Part shown: one piece after another, positions 6,071-14,629 of the stretch
Position numbering within the stretch: position 1 is the first letter of the stretch
Layout: each line of letters starts with the position of its first letter
DNA from: Phenylobacterium deserti
Lineage (GTDB): Bacteria > Pseudomonadota > Alphaproteobacteria > Caulobacterales > Caulobacteraceae
Assembly: GCA_945874825.1 (NCBI GenBank)
Contig: CAMCIK010000005.1
Coordinates: 1 to 64,000, forward strand
Direction: 5' to 3'
Length of the DNA: 64,000 nucleotides
Made by a program: the position numbers and the translations under genes
Notes under the pieces: model-generated
The model's input: the letters and a program-made list of their open reading frames with translations, nothing else
What the model was told of the DNA's origin: nothing
Database searches by the model: none

Positions 6071-8995
6071 ATGTCTCGCAAGATTTCGAAGCGCAGCAGC
6101 TCCATCGCCCTGGCAGCCATGGCGGGGGTCTCTCTCCTGGCCGTGCAGGCGCATGCGGCGTCGACCGCGTCTTCGACCCAGACCGCGAAGGCGAGTGCCC
6201 CAGCGGCTCGGCCGATCAAGGCCTCGTGGGGCGAGATCCAGCCCTTCTGGGGTGAAATCCAGCCCTTCTGGGGTGAAATCCAGCCCTTCTGGGGCGAGAT
6301 CCAGCCCTTCTGGGGCGAGATACAGCCCTTCGAGACCACCTCGACCACTACCTCGTCGAGCTCAAGTTCCAGTTCGACCGGCTCTGTGAACTTCTGGGGC
6401 ACGCTTCCCGGCTACCGCGACGCCAAGGGCAAGGCCAACGGTGACAAGGTGGGAGACTTCTGGACGGATGCCGGTGATGAGTGGGAAGAGCTCATGGGTG
6501 TCTGGGCCAAGGCCCAGAAGTCGGGATCGAAGTCGGATCTCAAAAAGGTGAGCTCCAAGGTCGGCGACCTGATGGAAGACGCCGAGGACTTCTGGGGCAC
6601 CACCTATACGGCCCAGACCGGCAAGACCTTCACCAGCGGCTTTGTTACGCCTCTGCTCGCCAAGTACGGCGTCACGACCTCCGACCCGGAGAGCTACTCC
6701 AAGCTCACCAAATCACAGCAGTCCATGCTGTTCATGGACCTCTATGACGGCCTGATGAGATACGCCAAGGCCGACCATGTGGACCACTGGATGGGAACGG
6801 TGCGCTGGAACCCACAGCTGACCCAGACCCAGGGCTCGGGGGCGGACACGGTGATCGGCCTGCTGGACTTCACCGTCCTGAACGGCTCGATCGTGAAGAA
6901 CAATATCGTCAGCTATGGCGGTGCCTCCAAGTTCACCAACGGCCACGGGGCGGCTGTTGCCGGCCTGATGGTTGGGGCCCATGACGGGAAGGGCGTGATG
7001 GGAATCTCCCCGCGCTCCCGGGTCATCGCCTTCAATCCCTTCGACGAGACAGGGACTGCCAGCTGGGAAGATGTCGCCACCGGTGTCAAGATGCTGACCG
7101 CCAACCGGGCCAGCATTGTCAACATGTCCCTAGGTATCCCGGGAACCACCCTCGACCAGGGCTGGAATGGCGTCTTCAGCCGCTCCGACGTGTCAGGAAC
7201 GGCGAAGAACAGCCTCTTTGTCGTGGCGGCCGGGAACCAGGGGGTGAGCCAGACAAAGGACATCGCCTGGAACTTCAAGACCAATCCGGAGGTCCTGATC
7301 GTCGGTTCGGTGACCCTGGACGGCAAGATCTCGAACTTCTCGAACCGACCTGGAACCGCCTGCCTCCTTTCGGATGGCAAGTGCTTGGCCGGCGCCCGGC
7401 TGATGGACCGCTTTCTGGTCGCCCCGGGTGAACTCATCCTCGTGGAAGACGATGCGGGCGGGGTGAAGCGCGCCACCGGGACTTCCTTGGCAGCGCCCCT
7501 GGTCTCGGGCGCGGCGGCCCTCATCCAGGACCGCTGGCCCTGGTTTGCGGCCAAGCCGGCCGAGACCGCCTATATCCTGCTCGAGTCCGCCCGGGACCTG
7601 GGCGCGCGAGGTGTCGACGCGGTCTACGGTGCTGGCCTGCTGGACATCACGGCGGCCCAGTCGCCGCTCGATTTCGGTACCCTGGTCTGGTACAAGGCAG
7701 GCAACAACGGAAAGCTCGCAGAGTACTCGGTCAAGCAGGTCCTCCGCGACTTTGATTCTGAAGGCAAGAAGGGCATCAGCTCCGTAGGGCTCTTCTACTA
7801 CGCCTTCGAGAAGGTCGGGACCGTAGAGCGGGACTTCGGCATTCCCCTCTCTTCGCGCCTGATAGGGCAAACCTTCACCACGAAGTCGGGATCCTCGGAG
7901 TATTTCCAAGGCTACATCCTCAGCCGACTGAGCGGCTGGGCCAAGTCCCAGAACCGGGATTTCGCCGAGGGCGGCTCCAGCCTGGGCTTCGGACCGGGCG
8001 AGACCCTGGTGGCCAACCCCTGGGGTGCGGACATGACCCTGAGCCTCGCCCCGCGCGAGGTTCGGCCGGGCTTCGAGGCCCGCGGCATGGAGATGCAGTC
8101 CCGCCTTCACCTCTCCACCGACACGGCTACCGCCGATTTCGGGTTCGGGGATGGAGCACGCTACCTGGCGGCCTTCTCCGGCCGGGCCTCGACAGCCGAC
8201 TTCAACCCGACCCTCGGCGGGGTGAGCCCCATGCTGGGCCTCGCCTCTGGCGGCGCCTATATGGGCTATGAAGGTCGGCTGACCGACCGGCTCAGCCTTA
8301 CCACGGGCGCCACAGAGCGTTCGGACCTACGTGACGACACCTCAGGAACTTCGATCCTCAGGGACGGAAGCGCGGCAGAGACCTATTCGGCCCGCGCCGG
8401 GACTGTCGGCATGAACTATCGGGTCTCTGACGCCATCTCGGTCAGCGCCGGATATGTCCGCCTCAGGGAAGACACCGCGATTCTCGGCGTCCAGTCCCTT
8501 GAGGCGGCGGACTTCGGTGATGGCGCAGTCAGCGACTCGGTCAATGTCGGCCTTCAGGCCGACCTCGGGGCTGGCGTTCAGCTGAACCTCTCCGGCTCGG
8601 TCGGCGAAACCCGGACCGTCGGCGCCGCCGCCCTCCAGACCGAGGCGGGCGGCCTGAAGACCTCCGCCTGGCAGGCCACCCTGTCGGCCCAGGACCTCTT
8701 CACCAGCGGCGACAGTGCCCGCCTGTCCCTCTCCCAGCCCCTCTTTATCGAAAAGGGCCAGATGAGCTTCAGCGGCGTGGAGGTCGTGAACCGGATGACC
8801 GGGGAAAAGGGTATCGTGTCCCGGCCCTTCGATGTGGCCCAGGAGCGTCCCTTCGCCGGCGAGGTCGAGTATGGCCGTCGCCTGCCCTTCGGCCAGTCCG
8901 AGGTGTCCTTCTTCGGCCGCGCTGAGCTCAACCCGACCTATACCGGGGAGACGCAGGTCTACCTGACGGGCGCGCGGCTGCGGGTTGGGTTCTAG
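6071..8995 (+). CDS. Subtilisin-family (S8) autotransporter protease with WGEIQPF heptad repeats
   Basis: Predicted cell-surface or secreted serine protease of 974 residues. ATG at 6071 gives a clean signal peptide (MSRKISKRSSSIALAAMAGV..., cleavage near AHA-A29/30); an upstream start would bury it. Residues 53-87 are five perfect WGEIQPF heptads, followed by a Ser/Thr linker and a helical segment with further FWGT/FWTD echoes up to about 180. The S8 triad is visible: Asp266 (LLDFTV), His292 (GHGAAVAG) and Ser472 (GTSLAAPLVSGAAAL). From about 680 onward the sequence is beta-strand-rich and ends ARLRVGF, consistent with an outer-membrane barrel. It is followed after 67 bp by a sensor kinase and then a response regulator. 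Substrate unknown; the heptads may be a binding or self-processing region (inference). Confidence 0.85.
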   Translation: MSRKISKRSSSIALAAMAGVSLLAVQAHAASTASSTQTAKASAPAARPIKASWGEIQPFWGEIQPFWGEIQPFWGEIQPFWGEIQPFETTSTTTSSSSSSSSTGSVNFWGTLPGYRDAKGKANGDKVGDFWTDAGDEWEELMGVWAKAQKSGSKSDLKKVSSKVGDLMEDAEDFWGTTYTAQTGKTFTSGFVTPLLAKYGVTTSDPESYSKLTKSQQSMLFMDLYDGLMRYAKADHVDHWMGTVRWNPQLTQTQGSGADTVIGLLDFTVLNGSIVKNNIVSYGGASKFTNGHGAAVAGLMVGAHDGKGVMGISPRSRVIAFNPFDETGTASWEDVATGVKMLTANRASIVNMSLGIPGTTLDQGWNGVFSRSDVSGTAKNSLFVVAAGNQGVSQTKDIAWNFKTNPEVLIVGSVTLDGKISNFSNRPGTACLLSDGKCLAGARLMDRFLVAPGELILVEDDAGGVKRATGTSLAAPLVSGAAALIQDRWPWFAAKPAETAYILLESARDLGARGVDAVYGAGLLDITAAQSPLDFGTLVWYKAGNNGKLAEYSVKQVLRDFDSEGKKGISSVGLFYYAFEKVGTVERDFGIPLSSRLIGQTFTTKSGSSEYFQGYILSRLSGWAKSQNRDFAEGGSSLGFGPGETLVANPWGADMTLSLAPREVRPGFEARGMEMQSRLHLSTDTATADFGFGDGARYLAAFSGRASTADFNPTLGGVSPMLGLASGGAYMGYEGRLTDRLSLTTGATERSDLRDDTSGTSILRDGSAAETYSARAGTVGMNYRVSDAISVSAGYVRLREDTAILGVQSLEAADFGDGAVSDSVNVGLQADLGAGVQLNLSGSVGETRTVGAAALQTEAGGLKTSAWQATLSAQDLFTSGDSARLSLSQPLFIEKGQMSFSGVEVVNRMTGEKGIVSRPFDVAQERPFAGEVEYGRRLPFGQSEVSFFGRAELNPTYTGETQVYLTGARLRVGF
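6227..6331 (+). repeat. Five tandem 21-bp repeats encoding WGEIQPF
   Basis: Five head-to-tail 21-bp units encode identical heptads (Trp-Gly-Glu-Ile-Gln-Pro-Phe). At DNA level units 1 and 4 use GGC GAG ATC, units 2 and 3 use GGT GAA ATC, and unit 5 uses GGC GAG ATA, so the copies are nearly but not fully identical. The pattern suggests recent tandem duplication, possibly of a two-unit block. Such an in-frame array could change copy number by slippage without breaking the gene. Confidence 0.95.
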
Positions 8996-9004
8996 GCCCT
9001 CCCG

Positions 9005-9022
9005 CCGCTTAGCGACCGCTTA
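9005..9022. promoter_or_regulatory. Direct repeat CCGCTTA-GCGA-CCGCTTA upstream of the kinase gene
   Basis: Two perfect 7-bp direct repeats separated by 4 bp (11-bp period) sit in the 67-bp gap, 40 bp before the kinase ATG. A 7-4-7 tandem arrangement is the geometry bound by winged-helix response regulators of the OmpR/PhoB type, but the regulator encoded nearby has no DNA-binding domain. Function is therefore unproven. Confidence 0.35.
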
Positions 9023-9062
9023 ACTGATCCCATCGGATGATCTGCTTCGGTGGGAGAAGCTT

Positions 9063-11486
9063 ATGGTTTCACGTGGATTCGCCCGGCTAGGCGCGGCGCT
9101 AGTCTTGACTGCCTTGCTAGCAAGCGCGCCCTACCCGGCGGAGGCGGCTCAGGGACAGGCAAAATCTGAACTCAACGAGCATATCGCTTCGGCTCGGGAA
9201 CTAATGGTGAAGGATCCCGCTGCTGCGCTCAAACAGGCTGATGCGGCGATCCGTCTCGCACCCCCGCCATCCAAGGAAGACACTCGCAAGATAGAAGGCA
9301 CGTGGCTGAGGGCGCAGGCGCTCAATCGGTTGGGGAACCAGTCACAGGCACTGGAGGCAGCTGAACCCGCTCTGTCGGATGCACGAAGACTGGCTCCAGG
9401 CAGTAGCTTGGAAGCAGAGCTTTACTACACGCGAGCCAGCATCAGTGACAAACTGGGCGACGTGAAATCTGCTGCATCTGACCTCCAGACTAGTAATAGA
9501 ATGTTCCAGAAATTGGGAGATAATCAAGGTCAGGCAAAGACTCTTCTTGTAATTGCAGCGATTTATCGGAATGCAGGAGATTATAATCGCGCAAAGTCTT
9601 ACTACGACCAATCAATAAATCTGTATAATGGTGACATTTTTTTCCAGATAGCTGTTTATAATAATAGAGCAATTCTCATGACAGCTATGAAAGATTATAA
9701 ATCTGCAAGATCTGACTTCCTGTCTGCGCTAAAATATAGCCAAGATAATAGGTTCCCATCTTTCATTGAGGCTTCAATTTTAACAAATCTAGCTTCAGCG
9801 GAAGTAAGGTCTGGTGAGCTAAGAAGTGCGCGCATGCACCTCGAACGTGGCCTAAAGATTGCAGAGAGTCCTGAAGCTGCTCGCGAACGCCCATTCCTGA
9901 ATGCAGTAAAGGCAGAGCTATATTTCTCTGAAGGTATGTATAATGCCTCAGCTTCCTTGCTTGATGACGTTTTTAAAGGTAAGGATTTTGAGAAAACGAC
10001 ACCTTCGTACAAATATTTCCACGAACTTGCAGCTGATGTCTATTCTAAAGTCGGAAGGAATGATGTTGCCCTTCAGCATTTCGAGGCCTTTAAGCGGCTT
10101 GACGACGAAGCCCGGGAGCTGATGGTCAACACAAACTCGGCGCTGGTGGCCGCACAGTTCGACTTCGCCAACCAGGACCTGAAGATCGCGCGCCTGCAGG
10201 CGGATCAGCTCAAGAAGGACGCCGAGCTCGCCAGGTCGCGGAACCGGATCATCCTGATCGTGCTGGGCGGCCTCGCCCTGACGGTAGGCCTTCTGGGCTT
10301 CAACTTCCTGTCCCTTCGGCGCAGTAGCCGGCAGACCATCAAGGCTAACACCCAGCTCAGCCAGGCGAACCAGGCCCTGGAGACTGCCCTGAAGGCGCGG
10401 AGCGAATTCCTCGCCACCACGAGCCACGAGATTCGGACGCCGCTCAACGGCATTCTGGGCGTCACCCAGGTTCTTCTGTCCGATCCCGGGCTGAGTACGG
10501 AGGTCCGGGACCGGATCAGCCTGATGAACGGCGCGGGAGAGACCATGCGCGCCATGGTCAACGACCTCCTCGACATGGCCAAGATCGAGAGCGGGACCCT
10601 GACCATCGAGAAGGGTGAGACCGACCTCAGTGGCCTGCTCGATGACGCCTTGAGCCTCTGGACGGACAAGGCCCGGGAGAAGGACCTCGACCTGATCATC
10701 GACCGGAGCGGTGCCCCCGGACGAATCCTCGAGGATGGGCCCCGCCTGAGGCAGATTGTCTTCAACCTCCTGTCCAACGCGATCAAGTTCACCGAGGCTG
10801 GCTCGGTCCGCCTTTCCGTCGGGGTTGAGACCGCGGGGATCGGCGAGCGCCTGATCCTCCGGGTAACGGACACCGGGATCGGCATTCCCTCCGACAAGCT
10901 GGATGCGATCTTCGAATCCTTCCAGCAGGTGGACGGCGGGGTCACCCGGCGCTTCGAAGGCACGGGCCTGGGCCTGTCCATCAGTCGCCGTCTCGCGGAA
11001 GCCATGGGCGGGACCCTGGGCGTGGAAAGCCAGATAGGCGAAGGTTCGACCTTCACCCTCATCCTGCCCCTGGTGCGCGCAGGTGCCGCCGCCGCCGCGA
11101 GTGCGGGGGCTTCCGGCGGGGTCTTCCTGATCATCGAGGCCAATCCCCTCACCCAGTCGGTGCTGAAGTCCGTCGCCGTACCGCTCGGCCTGCCCGTCGA
11201 GACCACCGCCTCGCCAGAAACGGCTGCCGAGGTCTTGTCGGGCGGATACATCACAGTGGCTCTGGTCGACGCCGCCGCTCTAGGACCAGACCGGACTGCG
11301 CGCACGGCTGCAATCGCCGGGCTCGTGGCGGCGGGTGCCCGCGGACTGGCGGTGACCTGGCCTTCGCCGGAGCCCGAGGACATCGAGGCCGCCCTTGCCG
11401 CTGGTGCGGTGAAGGTCATCGCCAAGCCCATCTCTGCGGCGCGCCTGACCGAGGCCCTCCTGACCCTGTTGCCGGAGTCCGCCTGA
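9063..11486 (+). CDS. Exported-TPR sensor histidine kinase with degenerate receiver domain
   Basis: 807-residue membrane kinase. It has a signal peptide (AALVLTALLASAPYPAEA), a periplasmic TPR-type helical sensor (about 30-380), one membrane helix (RIILIVLGGLALTVGLLGF, about 394-413), a short coiled linker, HisKA with His455 in TSHEIRTPLNG, and HATPase_c (FNLLSNAIKFTE, DTGIGIP, GTGLGLSIS). The last 120 residues look like a receiver: the Asp strand (VALVDAAAL) and the Lys (VIAKPIS) are present, but the acidic pocket reads EAN instead of the usual E/D-D pair. GGGAGAA lies just before the ATG. Codon use is sharply AT-rich in the sensor part only (see the separate entry). It is followed by a lone response regulator, its likely partner. 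The adjacent secreted protease may supply or process the signal (inference). Confidence 0.85.
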   Translation: MVSRGFARLGAALVLTALLASAPYPAEAAQGQAKSELNEHIASARELMVKDPAAALKQADAAIRLAPPPSKEDTRKIEGTWLRAQALNRLGNQSQALEAAEPALSDARRLAPGSSLEAELYYTRASISDKLGDVKSAASDLQTSNRMFQKLGDNQGQAKTLLVIAAIYRNAGDYNRAKSYYDQSINLYNGDIFFQIAVYNNRAILMTAMKDYKSARSDFLSALKYSQDNRFPSFIEASILTNLASAEVRSGELRSARMHLERGLKIAESPEAARERPFLNAVKAELYFSEGMYNASASLLDDVFKGKDFEKTTPSYKYFHELAADVYSKVGRNDVALQHFEAFKRLDDEARELMVNTNSALVAAQFDFANQDLKIARLQADQLKKDAELARSRNRIILIVLGGLALTVGLLGFNFLSLRRSSRQTIKANTQLSQANQALETALKARSEFLATTSHEIRTPLNGILGVTQVLLSDPGLSTEVRDRISLMNGAGETMRAMVNDLLDMAKIESGTLTIEKGETDLSGLLDDALSLWTDKAREKDLDLIIDRSGAPGRILEDGPRLRQIVFNLLSNAIKFTEAGSVRLSVGVETAGIGERLILRVTDTGIGIPSDKLDAIFESFQQVDGGVTRRFEGTGLGLSISRRLAEAMGGTLGVESQIGEGSTFTLILPLVRAGAAAAASAGASGGVFLIIEANPLTQSVLKSVAVPLGLPVETTASPETAAEVLSGGYITVALVDAAALGPDRTARTAAIAGLVAAGARGLAVTWPSPEPEDIEAALAAGAVKVIAKPISAARLTEALLTLLPESA
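9480..10080 (+). other. AT-rich segment inside the kinase gene (TPR sensor region)
   Basis: The sequence coding for roughly residues 140-340 of the kinase is markedly AT-rich: a hand count of 9601-9780 gives 60 G/C of 180 (33%), whereas 10441-10500 in the kinase core gives 38 of 60 (63%). The frame is uninterrupted. Composition declines gradually from the gene start and returns abruptly near 10080, close to the end of the TPR domain. This suggests the sensor module has a different origin or history from the kinase module. Confidence 0.8.
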
Positions 11487-11557
11487 ATTTTAGCTGCGGG
11501 TGAAATTGCCCGTTAACCCCTGTTGCCGCAGGGTAAGGCCACTTGAGTGAGTGTGCC

Positions 11558-11977
11558 ATGACAGCGGAAACCTCGGACGTGGATGTCCTGTTCGTTGAGG
11601 ACAACGAGATGAACCGGCGTGTCGTCAGGGACATGCTGGGCATTGCCGGCGTGAATGTCGCCGAGGCACCTGAGGCCGCAACCGGCCTGCGGATGATCGA
11701 CGAAGGCGACTACGACCTCATCCTCATGGATCTTCGCATGCCCGGCATGGACGGTCTGACCGCCATTCGCCACATCCGCGCCCGCAAGGACGCCAAGGCA
11801 AACCTGCCCGTCATCGTGGTCACTGCTGACACCAGCCTGACCATCCGGGAGGACTGCCTGGCAGCGGGCGCCGACGACATCGTGCACAAGCCCGTGGCCA
11901 TGAACCTGCTGTTCGACGCCATGGGCCGGACCCTGACCCTGCGTGGCGGCGGCGACGAGGGTCCCATCCTCGCATAG
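11558..11977 (+). CDS. Single-domain response regulator
   Basis: A stand-alone CheY-like receiver of 139 residues with no output domain. It has VLFVEDNEMNRR (acidic pocket Glu14/Asp15), the phospho-acceptor Asp58 in LILMDLRMPGMDG, Thr in VVTAD and the conserved Lys in VHKPV. ATG at 11558 is preferred; an in-frame TTG at 11543 lies closer to the purine-rich GGGTAAGG and would add five residues. It follows the sensor kinase by 71 bp on the same strand, and is the likely phosphate acceptor or a relay to a partner elsewhere. The EDNEMNRR motif is typical of receivers paired with hybrid kinases. Confidence 0.88.
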   Translation: MTAETSDVDVLFVEDNEMNRRVVRDMLGIAGVNVAEAPEAATGLRMIDEGDYDLILMDLRMPGMDGLTAIRHIRARKDAKANLPVIVVTADTSLTIREDCLAAGADDIVHKPVAMNLLFDAMGRTLTLRGGGDEGPILA

Positions 11978-12042
11978 GCGATTAACTTGACGGCGTAAGT
12001 GAAAAAGGCGAGCCTGCTCTGACAGACTCGGGAGCCGCCACC

Positions 12043-12777
12043 ATGTCGTCGCTGATCCTCGCCGCCGTCGCCTTCCTTCTGCTTCATCTCCTCGTCAGTG
12101 GAACCACGATCCGCGACCAGCTGGTCGCCCGGCTGGGAGAAGGCCGCTACCTGGGACTCTTCTCCCTCGCGTCGGTCGCCGTTCTGGCCTGGATGTTCGT
12201 CGCGCATCGCCTCGCCCGGGGCGAAGCGGCAGACCTGGCCTGGTGGGGTGTTACCCCGGTGACCCGGAGCCTCCAGTTCGGCCTGATGCTTCTGGCCTTC
12301 CTCCTGATCGTGCCGGGCGTCCTGACCCGTAATCCCGGTGCCGTGGGTCAGGCTGCGGCGGTGGATGATCCCGATCCCGTGCGCGGCGTCCTGAGGATCA
12401 CCCGCCATCCCTTTCTCTGGGGCACGGCCATCTGGTCGGCGGGCCATATCCTGGTGAAGGGCGACCTGGCCTCACTGGTACTGTTCGGCTCCCTGCTGGT
12501 CCTGTCCCTCGGTGGAGCCGCCAGCATCGACGCCAAGCGCCGGCGCACGCATGGCGAGCGTTGGGCGGCCTTCGAGGCCCGGTCTTCCTTTGTCCCCTTC
12601 GCCGCCATCCTGTCAGGACGACAGGTCCTCAAGCCCTCGGAGTTCGCCCTCCAGGCCCTGATCGCGGTGGGGGTCTACCTGGTCGTCCTCCTGGCCCATC
12701 CCTTCATCGCCGGGGTTTCCGCCCTGCCCCTGACCGATCCCGTGGAGCCTGTCCCCACCTATCGGAACAGGACCTAG
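12043..12777 (+). CDS. NnrU family integral membrane protein
   Basis: A 244-residue protein with about six membrane helices. It has the NnrU/Z-ISO family landmarks: LLLHLLVSGTTIRDQLVARLG at the N-terminus, PGVLTRNPGAVGQ near 100, and the conserved RITRHPFLWGTAIWSAGHIL near 120, whose His residues bind haem in the plant zeta-carotene isomerase relatives. The biochemical role of bacterial NnrU is unclear; it was named from nitric-oxide reductase clusters, but no denitrification genes are seen here. A TTGACG at 11987 is a possible -35 element. The end overlaps the convergent ilvD gene by 4 nt. Confidence 0.82.
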   Translation: MSSLILAAVAFLLLHLLVSGTTIRDQLVARLGEGRYLGLFSLASVAVLAWMFVAHRLARGEAADLAWWGVTPVTRSLQFGLMLLAFLLIVPGVLTRNPGAVGQAAAVDDPDPVRGVLRITRHPFLWGTAIWSAGHILVKGDLASLVLFGSLLVLSLGGAASIDAKRRRTHGERWAAFEARSSFVPFAAILSGRQVLKPSEFALQALIAVGVYLVVLLAHPFIAGVSALPLTDPVEPVPTYRNRT

Positions 12778-14510
12778 AGGTCGGCGTAGACGTGGCTTTC
12801 ACCGGCCTGGCCGGGATGGGTGACGGCGCCCTCATAGGCGGGACCGACGATCTGGGCGTACTTCCAGAGGGCGCCTGAGCCATAACCCGTGACCCGGGGC
12901 TTCCAGGCCTGGCGACGGCGCTCAAGTTCGGCGGGATCCACCTCGAGGTCGATCGTTCCGGCATCGGAGTCGATCGAGATGATGTCTCCGTCCTGGACCA
13001 GGCCGATCGGACCGCCGAGCTGGGCCTCGGGGCCGACATGTCCGATGCAGAGGCCGCGGGTCCCACCGGAAAAGCGGCCATCGGTGACCAGGGCCACCTT
13101 CTCGCCACGCCCCTGTCCGCTAATCGCCGCCGTGGTCGAGAGCATTTCCCGCATGCCGGGGCCGCCACGGGGGCCTTCGTACCGGATCACCAGGACTTCG
13201 CCGTCCTTGTAGTCGCCGCGCTCCACGGCCTCGAAGCAGGCCTGCTCGCCATCGAAGACCCGGGCCGGGCCGCGGTGCGAGCGGTGCGAGGTCATGCCCG
13301 CCACCTTGACGATGGAACCTTCAGGCGCAAGCGAGCCCCAGAGGCCGACCAGACCGCCGGTAGGCGAAAGCGGGTTGGAGACCGTGCGGATGACCTCCTG
13401 GTCGTCGCGCCAGACCACATCCTTGACGTTCTCGGCGATGGTCTTGCCGGTGATGGTCATGCAGTCGCCGTGGATGTAGCCACCTTCGAGGAGCGTCTTC
13501 AGCAGCATGGGCATGCCGCCGGCCTCGCCCATGTCCTTGGCCACGAAGCGGCCGCCGGGCTTCAGGTCTGCGATATGCGGCGTGCGCTGGGCGATCTCGG
13601 CGAAGTCGCGCAGGGTGAAGGATATGCCGCACTCATGGGCCATGGCCGGGAGGTGCAGGGCACCATTGGTCGATCCGCCCGTGGCTGCAATCACCGCGGC
13701 AGCGTTCTCGAAGGACTTGCGGGTGATGAAGTCACGGGGCCGCAGCTGGGTCTCGATCAGGCGGACCACGGTCTCGCCCGAGGCCACCGCATAGGCGTCA
13801 CGGCTCAGGTAGGGCGCCGGCAGGGCAGCGGAGAGCGGCAGGGCCAGGCCGATCGCCTCGGACACGCAGGCCATGGTGTTGGCGGTGAACTGGCCCCCGC
13901 AGGCCCCATCGGACGGGCAGGCGTGCTGTTCGAGGGAGCAGAGGTCGTCCAGGCTCATCTTGCCGGCCGAGTGCTGACCCACCGCCTCGAAGACGTCGAC
14001 CACGGTGACGTCCCGGCCCTGCCAGGACCCCGGCAGGATGGAGCCGCCGTAGAGGAAGACCGAGGGCACGTTCAGGCGCAGCATGGCCATCATCATGCCG
14101 GGCAGCGACTTGTCGCAGCCGGCTATGCCCACAAGGGCGTCGTAGCCGTGGCCGCGCATGGTCAGCTCGACGGAGTCGGCGATCACGTCGCGGCTGACAA
14201 GGGAAGAGCGCATGCCCTCATGGCCCATGGCGATCCCGTCGGTGACGGTGATGGTGCAGAATTCCCGCGGGGTGGCCCCGGCCTTCTTCACGCCCTCGGA
14301 CACCGCATGCGCCTGGCGCATGAGAGCGGTGTTGCAGGGTGCCGCCTCATTCCAGCAGGAGGCCACGCCGACGAAAGGCTGGGCGATCTCGCGCGAGCCC
14401 AGGCCCATGGCGTAATAATAGGACCGATGCGGCGCCCGGGAGGGACCTTCCGTCACATGGCGGCTCGGCAGGCGGGACTTGTCCCAGGTACCGTCAGGCT
14501 TACGGATCAT
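12774..14510 (-). CDS. ilvD: Dihydroxy-acid dehydratase (IlvD/Edd family)
   Basis: Cytosolic dehydratase that converts 2,3-dihydroxy-3-methyl acids to 2-keto acids in valine, leucine and isoleucine synthesis. The 578-residue form has the three cluster-ligand cysteines: EAAPCN near 60, GIAGCDKSLPG near 130 and GACGGQFTANTMA near 200, consistent with a [2Fe-2S] enzyme. The N-terminal GPSRAPHRSYYYAMGL segment matches DHADs. Sugar-acid dehydratases of the same family (arabonate, xylonate) have similar length and cannot be excluded by eye, especially with a carboxylate-type transporter diverging from it. The start is ATG at 14510. Confidence 0.82.
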   Translation of the reverse strand: MIRKPDGTWDKSRLPSRHVTEGPSRAPHRSYYYAMGLGSREIAQPFVGVASCWNEAAPCNTALMRQAHAVSEGVKKAGATPREFCTITVTDGIAMGHEGMRSSLVSRDVIADSVELTMRGHGYDALVGIAGCDKSLPGMMMAMLRLNVPSVFLYGGSILPGSWQGRDVTVVDVFEAVGQHSAGKMSLDDLCSLEQHACPSDGACGGQFTANTMACVSEAIGLALPLSAALPAPYLSRDAYAVASGETVVRLIETQLRPRDFITRKSFENAAAVIAATGGSTNGALHLPAMAHECGISFTLRDFAEIAQRTPHIADLKPGGRFVAKDMGEAGGMPMLLKTLLEGGYIHGDCMTITGKTIAENVKDVVWRDDQEVIRTVSNPLSPTGGLVGLWGSLAPEGSIVKVAGMTSHRSHRGPARVFDGEQACFEAVERGDYKDGEVLVIRYEGPRGGPGMREMLSTTAAISGQGRGEKVALVTDGRFSGGTRGLCIGHVGPEAQLGGPIGLVQDGDIISIDSDAGTIDLEVDPAELERRRQAWKPRVTGYGSGALWKYAQIVGPAYEGAVTHPGQAGESHVYADL

Positions 14511-14629
14511 GGCGGGGCCTCCTCGTCGATGTCGGTTTCTCCCTAGACGCCGGGCGGCGGGGTTGGAAGCCCTGGCGGCGACAGCGGCGGCAAAGCAGGC
14601 TAGATCGGCGAAAAATCGGGGGTTTCTTC

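Noticed and set aside
6227-6331. Tandem repeats as a CRISPR array
   Set aside because: Units are contiguous 21-bp coding repeats without spacers, in frame within the autotransporter gene.
9063-11486. Full hybrid kinase with an active C-terminal receiver
   Set aside because: The acidic pocket is incomplete (EAN), so the domain is described as degenerate.
13038-14546. 502-codon plus-strand frame opposite ilvD
   Set aside because: Antisense to a clear dehydratase with conserved cysteines; no recognisable protein features.
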